Source: CAYRJD01 sp965247395
Lineage (GTDB): Bacteria > Actinomycetota > Acidimicrobiia > Acidimicrobiales > Poriferisodalaceae
Length of the DNA stretch: 64,000 nt
NCBI GenBank assembly: GCA_965247395.1
Contig: OZ252012.1
Coordinates: forward strand, 496,001-560,000
Reading direction: 5' to 3'
The notes under the pieces are model-generated. The model was not told the origin of the DNA. It made no database searches and saw only the letters and a program-made list of their open reading frames with translations. Every line of letters begins with the position of its first letter. The stretch's first letter is position 1. The translations under genes and the position numbers were made by a program. This document shows, piece by piece, positions 59,806-64,000 of this stretch.

Positions 59806-59851
59806 GGCCGGCTCTGCAAATCTTGGGCCTGCGAGCTTGAGCTCTCTCCAC

Positions 59852-59857
59852 GAAGGT
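59852..59857 (+). promoter_or_regulatory. Ribosome-binding site GAAGGT deciding the start at 59864
   Basis: GAAGGT ends 6 bp before the ATG at 59864. The longer frame from 59798 overlaps the amidase gene and is rejected. Confidence 0.6.
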
Positions 59858-59863
59858 AAACAA

Positions 59864-60274
59864 ATGAGTATTAAGTCAGTAAATGAGATGGTGGCCGCCG
59901 CGAAGGCCAAGATTGACAACATCTCACCAACCGAGGCTGCTCACCGCGTATCCGAACAAGGCGCCTTAATCCTGGATATTCGTGACGTACGCGAGCTGCA
60001 ACGTGATGGCGCAATCCCGGGAGCCATGCATGTCCCGCGCGGGATGCTGGAGTTTTGGGTATCGCCAGATTCGCCCTACTCCAAAGAGGTGTTCAGCGAA
60101 GACCGTGAGTTCATTTTGTGCTGTGCCGGGGGAGCACGTTCGGCGCTGTCAGCCGAAACACTGCAAGAGATGGGAATGCCGAAGGTAAGTCATGTCGAGA
60201 CTGGCTTTGGTGGCTGGCGCAACGATGGGATGCCGGTAGCTGAGTACGAGGCCTGGAAAGCCGAACAGAGCTAG
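59864..60274 (+). CDS. Rhodanese-like sulfurtransferase
   Basis: 136 residues forming one rhodanese domain. TEAAHRVSEQGALILDIRDVRELQRDGAIPGAMHVPRG opens it, and the active-site loop is FILCCAGGARSALSAETLQEMG with the persulfide cysteine. FGGWRNDGMPV closes the domain. It carries sulfane sulfur for thiosulfate, thiol or cofactor metabolism. It follows the amidase gene by 58 bp and probably shares its transcript. Confidence 0.9.
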   Translation: MSIKSVNEMVAAAKAKIDNISPTEAAHRVSEQGALILDIRDVRELQRDGAIPGAMHVPRGMLEFWVSPDSPYSKEVFSEDREFILCCAGGARSALSAETLQEMGMPKVSHVETGFGGWRNDGMPVAEYEAWKAEQS

Positions 60275-60304
60275 CCAGGCTGGCTATTCCGGTTACTACT
60301 TCGA

Positions 60305-61045
60305 CTACGGCTTATCGCCGCGCACCTTTGCGAGCAGTTCATAGACGCGGTCGTTGGTTGGGTAGTTCTTGACATCAATCTCGGGCCCGGGGACAAATTT
60401 TTCAGGCACGATGACTTCGATACCGGCGGCCGGTGGATCTTCGTGAACGGCAGGCACTGGAGTAGAAGGCTCAGGCTCATCACTGCTAGCCGCAGACTGT
60501 GCTTGTTCGGGCTCAGGAGCGGGTGCCTTTTCAGTCGTGGGCGTGGGGCTGGGTACACCTGAGTCTTTGCGAGCGGCTTGAGATCGTTCGAGCAGCTTTG
60601 CAAGCCGTGGATCAGATGAGTCATCGGCCTCAGGCGAGCTATCAGCTGGCGAATCAGCCGATGTAGCTGCTGGAGCGGTGCCTGCCTCGGGAGCAGCCTG
60701 CGGTGCAGGTTGGGTCTGTTGCACCGCTTGAGCTTGTGCGCGAGCCTCGGCGGTTTGAGCCTTTGCTAAGGCTTGCTGTTCGTGCTTGGCTTGACGATTG
60801 GCAAGAAACTTCGGCCACTCCTTTTCGGGCACCAACATGCCATGCGCAACAGATAGGACCTCGGTTTGATTGTCAAAACTAACTCGATAGCGCTTTAGAT
60901 CAATGCCCAATGCTCGGCCGATTTTTCCACTCGTGCCCTCCGGCACGGACGGGATGCCGTCAATCAACACCACGCGAGAACCGCGTTTGTATTCGCTGTC
61001 TTGTTGCATTGCTGGCTTAGAAAGGGCTGGTTCAGGAGGGGTCAT
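60305..61045 (-). CDS. Unknown protein with N-terminal KOW/SH3-like domain and disordered middle
   Basis: 246 residues. Residues about 18-78 read as a small beta barrel (YKRGSRVVLIDGIPSVPEGT, GKIGRALGIDLKRYRVSFDN, GMLVPEKEWPKF). Residues about 80-200 are low-complexity Ala/Gln/Pro/Glu/Ser, predicted disordered. A C-terminal conserved-looking segment follows (EVIVPEKFVPGPEIDVKNYPTNDRVYELLAKVRG). I do not recognise the protein. Its start overlaps the stop of the molybdate ATPase gene by four bases, so it belongs to the mod operon by position. Whether it works in molybdate metabolism is unknown. Confidence 0.7.
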   Translation of the reverse strand: MTPPEPALSKPAMQQDSEYKRGSRVVLIDGIPSVPEGTSGKIGRALGIDLKRYRVSFDNQTEVLSVAHGMLVPEKEWPKFLANRQAKHEQQALAKAQTAEARAQAQAVQQTQPAPQAAPEAGTAPAATSADSPADSSPEADDSSDPRLAKLLERSQAARKDSGVPSPTPTTEKAPAPEPEQAQSAASSDEPEPSTPVPAVHEDPPAAGIEVIVPEKFVPGPEIDVKNYPTNDRVYELLAKVRGDKP

Positions 61046-62205
61046 TGTGCGAGGTCATCGATGGAGTTATTGGTGGAGTCATCGTTGGAGTCATCGGTGC
61101 CGAAACCTAGCGCCGCCCCGTCCGGGTTTAAGGCTATTTCGGTGGCCTTGACGGCCACCCAAACCTCGCTTCCCAAAGTGATGTCCAACTCAAGCGCTGC
61201 AGCAGTCGTGATATCGACAATAAGCGACACCGGCTGCTCCAGCACAACGCGTGTTACATCGGTACGTGGCTCCAGCGCAGTTACAACGGTTTGCCAAACG
61301 TTGCGCGGGCTGCCACTGGGACGAGTGCGGTGCAATGTGACCGAGCGGGGATGAATCGTTACCTGCACAGGCCCGCTCATTGCGTGATCGGCTACCTGCA
61401 AAGTCAGTGTTGGCAGTTGAACTTGGCCGTCTTTTGCTTGCCCTGCTAGCAGGTTGATTTCAGCCAGATCCGCTGCGTAAGCGGTTTGCGGGCGACGCCG
61501 AATTTCCTCGGGTGAACCAACCTGGGTAATGCGACCGTTTTCCATGATGTAGATGACATCGGCCAGCAAAAAAGCATCGGCTGGGTCGTGCGTTATAAGC
61601 AGTCGCGGTGCAGCCGTGCGGTTGAGCAGTTGAGAGAAGTTCCGCCGCAACCGGGTTCGCACGCTGGCATCCAAGGAACCAAAAGGCTCATCGAGCAGCA
61701 CCAGGCGCGGCTCACCCAGCAAGGCACGCGCTAAGGCCACGCTCTGGGCTTGCCCACCGGAGAGGGTTGCAGGCGAACGCTCAGCGAATTTGTTAGCAAG
61801 ACCGATTTGCTCGAGTAGCAGTTGAGCTTGTAGGTGCGCCTGATTGCGAGGCATGCCACGTGCGGTCAATCCAAAGGCCACATTGTCCAGAACGGACATA
61901 TGGCTAAACAACAGGCCGTCTTGGAACGCAATCCCGATGTGGCGCTCCTGCGGTGTAATCCAAATCCTCTCTTGTGGATCGTCAAGAATCTGTCCGGCTA
62001 AGGCAATGCTCCCTGAAGTCAAGGGCAGCAGCCCTGCTATGGCAGAGACGGCGGTGGACTTGCCAGCACCGTTCGGGCCCAACAGGGCGGTGGTCTGTCC
62101 CGGGGATGCCTTCAGTAACAGCTCAAGCTTGAAATCAGGATGTTCTGCCGTTCCGTCTATAAGCAGACCCGATGCGTTGTTGCTGCTCGCCATGAGGTTG
62201 CTCAT
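61042..62205 (-). CDS. modC: Molybdate ABC transporter ATPase
   Basis: 387 residues from the ATG at 62205, which gives a 4-bp ATGA overlap with modB; an ATG at 62217 is the alternative. ATPase motifs: TTALLGPNGAGKSTAVSAIAG, GIAFQDGLLFSHMSVLDNV, ATLSGGQAQSVALARALLG, LVLLDEPFGSLDAS and LLITHDPADAFLL. A C-terminal TOBE-like region (TIHPRSVTLHRTRPSGSPRN to VWVAVKATEIALN) binds the oxyanion in ModC. The last residues (DDSNDDSTNNSIDD) come from a 12-bp tandem array. It powers ModB. Confidence 0.93.
   Translation of the reverse strand: MSNLMASSNNASGLLIDGTAEHPDFKLELLLKASPGQTTALLGPNGAGKSTAVSAIAGLLPLTSGSIALAGQILDDPQERIWITPQERHIGIAFQDGLLFSHMSVLDNVAFGLTARGMPRNQAHLQAQLLLEQIGLANKFAERSPATLSGGQAQSVALARALLGEPRLVLLDEPFGSLDASVRTRLRRNFSQLLNRTAAPRLLITHDPADAFLLADVIYIMENGRITQVGSPEEIRRRPQTAYAADLAEINLLAGQAKDGQVQLPTLTLQVADHAMSGPVQVTIHPRSVTLHRTRPSGSPRNVWQTVVTALEPRTDVTRVVLEQPVSLIVDITTAAALELDITLGSEVWVAVKATEIALNPDGAALGFGTDDSNDDSTNNSIDDLAQ
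61051..61099. repeat. Four 12-13-bp tandem units at modC 3' end
   Basis: GAGGTCATCGATG, GAGTTATTGGTG, GAGTCATCGTTG and GAGTCATCGGTG are consecutive and encode the acidic Asp/Asn/Ser C-terminus of ModC just before the start of the next gene. Confidence 0.9.
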
Positions 62206-63032
62206 CTTGATGGCCACCAGCGGTCACGTAGCGCTATTAGCAATCCGAGCGATACGGCAACCAAAACCAGGCTGACCGCAACGGCAGTATCACGGTCTGA
62301 TTCCAAGGCCACAAACACGGCTAACGGCAGCGTTTGCGTGCGGCCTTGCAAGTTGCCAGCAAAGGTAACGGTGGCACCGAACTCGCCAAGTGCCCGTGCC
62401 CACGTAACCACTAGGGCGCCAAGCAGAGCTGGTTTGAGCATCGGCAGCGTGATCTTAAAAAACACTCGTAGCTGTGAGGCACCGAAGACCTGAGCGGCAG
62501 ACTCATAGCGCGAGTCAAGGCTGCGCAGGGCCCCTTCCAAGGTCAAAATAAGTAGCGGTGTTGCGACAAAGGCGCTAGCCAGCACCACTCCCCAAATGGA
62601 ATACGGCAGCAACAGCCCCGTTGCGTCATACAGGGGACCGCCTGCTATGCCTCGTCGTCCAAGCGCAAACAGCAGAGCGGCACCACCTACGACGGGTGGC
62701 AGCACCAATGGCAACAACACCAACGCTCGCACCAACGGTCGTCCCGGAAACTCAACGCGTGCCAGCACCCATGCCAACGGAATACCAACTAGAGCCGCCA
62801 GCGCGGTAGCCAGAAGTGAGGAAATCAAAGAAAGCAGTGCCGCGTCGAGCACAACGCGTGAGCTGAGATGTTCGCCCAAGCTGCTCCATGGCGCCTCGGC
62901 GATTAAGCCAATCAAAGGCAGCAAGAACAGGAGCACGCCGGCCGCTGCGAGAACCAATAGCAGCCAAGGTGGGCGCTTTAGCCGCAGAGATCTCGGCCGA
63001 TCGTTTCGTTTGGTGGTGGTTTTTTCGCTCAA
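62202..63032 (-). CDS. modB: Molybdate ABC transporter permease
   Basis: 276 residues. A basic N-terminus is followed by five or six membrane segments (WLLLVLAAAGVLLFLLPLIGLI, LISSLLATALAALVGIPLAWVLA, LVLLPLVLPPVVGGAALLFALG, IWGVVLASAFVATPLLIL, ALLGALVVTWARALGEFG, VAVSLVLVAVSLGLLIAL). The EAA loop SLDSRYESAAQVFGASQLRVFFKITLPML couples to ModC. ALGEFGATVTFAGN is typical of ModB. It shares 4-bp overlaps with modA and modC, indicating one operon. Confidence 0.94.
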   Translation of the reverse strand: MSEKTTTKRNDRPRSLRLKRPPWLLLVLAAAGVLLFLLPLIGLIAEAPWSSLGEHLSSRVVLDAALLSLISSLLATALAALVGIPLAWVLARVEFPGRPLVRALVLLPLVLPPVVGGAALLFALGRRGIAGGPLYDATGLLLPYSIWGVVLASAFVATPLLILTLEGALRSLDSRYESAAQVFGASQLRVFFKITLPMLKPALLGALVVTWARALGEFGATVTFAGNLQGRTQTLPLAVFVALESDRDTAVAVSLVLVAVSLGLLIALRDRWWPSR

Positions 63033-63871
63033 GGCAGGACGAAACCGCCACGTTCAAAGATCGCTTGAGCAATGGGAGTGGTTAGGAATTCCAGGAACAC
63101 CTGCGCAGCTGCAACATTGGGGGAGCCAGCGATCACTCCGGCAGCGTAAGTAGCTACTGGGCCTGCCCAGGCAACCTCTTCGATGTCGGCGGAAAGAGTG
63201 TTAGTGAAATAGACAATTCCGGCGTCAAGTTCGCCCGCAGCCAGTTGGGTAATGAGCGCACTCACGTTTGGTGCTTCGGTATCAATCTCTGGTGTTATCC
63301 CTGCTTTGGCGAGTGCTTGGCGTGCTAGGGCTCCGCACGGCACTGGCTCAACACAGAGGCCGACTAGCAGTTCCGGCCTTGAAAGGTCCGCTAGGCCGGT
63401 TACCTGCGCTGGGTTGCCAGCGGGTACGGCCAGCGCAAGCCTGTTCTTTAAAACAACCACCGCTGGCCCGGCTAATGGACGCTCCTTAGACACCGCTTCT
63501 AGGTGTTCTATATCAGCAGGAATAAACACATCGGCCGGTGCCCCGGCTAGCAATTGCTCTCGCAAGGTTGAGCTGCCGGCAAGAGAGAAAAGCACGCGGA
63601 TGTCAGAAGCAAATGCTTGCGTTAGCTCATCTATGACAGGCGCAAGCGAAGACGCTGCGAACACAGTGATGGTGCCACCGCTTGTGTCACCAGCAAGGCC
63701 AGAGTCTGTCGCAACATCTGAGTTTGCTGTGCAGCCTGGCAACGTGCTGGCTAACAGCAGTCCGATGAGCAGTAATCCGCTCAGCCACAGCCGACTTAGC
63801 CGCAACTGGGCCAGCACCGAAGAGCCTGACACGCTGCCGCGCGTGTGAGTGCAGGCACGGCCGGGCTTCAT
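63029..63871 (-). CDS. modA: Molybdate-binding lipoprotein
   Basis: 280 residues. The N-terminus carries a signal and lipobox (LLASTLPGC) after about 30 residues. The mature domain fits ModA: TITVFAASSLAPVIDELTQAF, VLFSLAGSSTLREQLLAGAPADVFIPAD, GLADLSRPELLVGLCVEPVPCG, APNVSALITQLAAGELDAGIVYFTN and a closing FLEFLTTPIAQAIFERGGFVLP. The SS of AASS and of AGSS contact molybdate or tungstate in ModA. An unusual Cys pair (GLCVEPVPCG) may form a disulfide. It heads modABC, which would supply the Moco enzymes in this window. Confidence 0.94.
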   Translation of the reverse strand: MKPGRACTHTRGSVSGSSVLAQLRLSRLWLSGLLLIGLLLASTLPGCTANSDVATDSGLAGDTSGGTITVFAASSLAPVIDELTQAFASDIRVLFSLAGSSTLREQLLAGAPADVFIPADIEHLEAVSKERPLAGPAVVVLKNRLALAVPAGNPAQVTGLADLSRPELLVGLCVEPVPCGALARQALAKAGITPEIDTEAPNVSALITQLAAGELDAGIVYFTNTLSADIEEVAWAGPVATYAAGVIAGSPNVAAAQVFLEFLTTPIAQAIFERGGFVLP

Positions 63872-63918
63872 AGCTGAAGTATGGCTTTGCGTGTTGCTCG
63901 CTGATTAGCGTTAGATCC

Positions 63919-64000
63919 GTGACTACAACCTTGGACTGGTATGGCTGTGCAACCTTTCGGCTATGCACCCCTGATACCACGATCTTCTTAGACGCTTATA
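63919..64000 (+). CDS. MBL-fold hydrolase (UlaG-like), 3'-truncated by window edge
   Basis: An open frame from the GTG at 63919 runs to the window end and reads TLDWYGCATFRLCTPDTTIF, followed by LDAY. This is the N-terminal strand pair of UlaG-like metallo-beta-lactamase proteins (pattern WxGHATFRL). At the usual His of GHA there is Cys (GCAT). Only 27 residues are visible, so the metal-binding HxHxDH motif is beyond the edge. It diverges from modA with 47 bp between start codons. There is no clear ribosome-binding site, so the exact start is uncertain. Confidence 0.6.
   Translation, partial: MTTTLDWYGCATFRLCTPDTTIFLDAY

Overview
The window looks like chromosomal DNA of a free-living, high-GC Gram-positive actinobacterium, most likely a marine or freshwater member of the Acidimicrobiia. 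The evidence is moderate GC (mid-50s by eye), frequent GTG starts, many genes without a clear Shine-Dalgarno sequence, a large set of acyl-CoA dehydrogenases and family III CoA-transferases, TIGR03086/DinB-like and DUF6457-type proteins, an N-terminal GYWLV-type segment on a secreted GH3 enzyme, and an actinobacterial-style RNase P RNA. No transposase, integrase, CRISPR array or intact prophage was seen.

Layout. 0-5 kb: a truncated inositol-phosphatase-like gene, tRNA-Val, a phage-like small protein with an SSB-like acidic tail, a hotdog thioesterase, a DUF427 protein, threonine aldolase, an isolated infA and an acyl-CoA dehydrogenase. 5-10.5 kb (minus): MBL hydrolase, TIGR03086 protein, VOC protein, then an acyl-CoA dehydrogenase / MOSC protein / Na-Ca antiporter operon. 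10.6-19 kb (plus): an 841-aa double CaiB-type CoA-transferase resembling DddD in architecture, an LLM flavin oxidoreductase, a BisC-type S/N-oxide reductase, a DUF6457 protein, O-acetylhomoserine sulfhydrylase and a CoA-binding protein. I read this as a candidate organosulfur module. 19-29.5 kb: a thioredoxin-NHL lipoprotein, secreted GH3, thiamine-binding lipoprotein with ThiN, a class A PBP, a zinc-ribbon coiled-coil protein, a membrane protein, a histidine phosphatase, and rnpB on the minus strand.

29.5-42.7 kb: membrane protein and acyl-CoA dehydrogenase (minus), M20 peptidase, lipoprotein, D-aminoacylase-like amidohydrolase, cyclophilin, enoyl-CoA hydratase, CPA2 antiporter, HisN-like phosphatase, AI-2E-type permease (plus), FAD oxidoreductase and a repeat-bearing DUF4031 protein (minus). 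42.8-47.3 kb (plus): CoA-transferase, second MetY-like enzyme, MhpD-like hydratase, 2-hydroxyacid dehydrogenase. 47.3-58.2 kb (minus): TesB, enoyl-CoA hydratase, a paired acyl-CoA dehydrogenase, thiolase, a betaine-type ABC permease with a large extra membrane domain, its CBS-containing ATPase, and a Baeyer-Villiger monooxygenase. 58.3-60.3 kb (plus): amidase and rhodanese. 60.3-63.9 kb (minus): modABC plus an unknown protein. A divergent MBL-fold gene runs off the right edge.

Two themes stand out. First, molybdenum, sulfur and CoA-ester chemistry recur together (MOSC, BisC-type reductase, DUF6457, modABC, two MetY paralogues, two CoA-transferases). Second, short tandem duplications with a period of about 12-18 bp (plus 30 bp) occur at about twenty places, mainly in intergenic spacers and disordered protein ends. 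They look like a lineage-wide mode of sequence growth by slippage. All names rest on reading motifs by eye; no database search was run.
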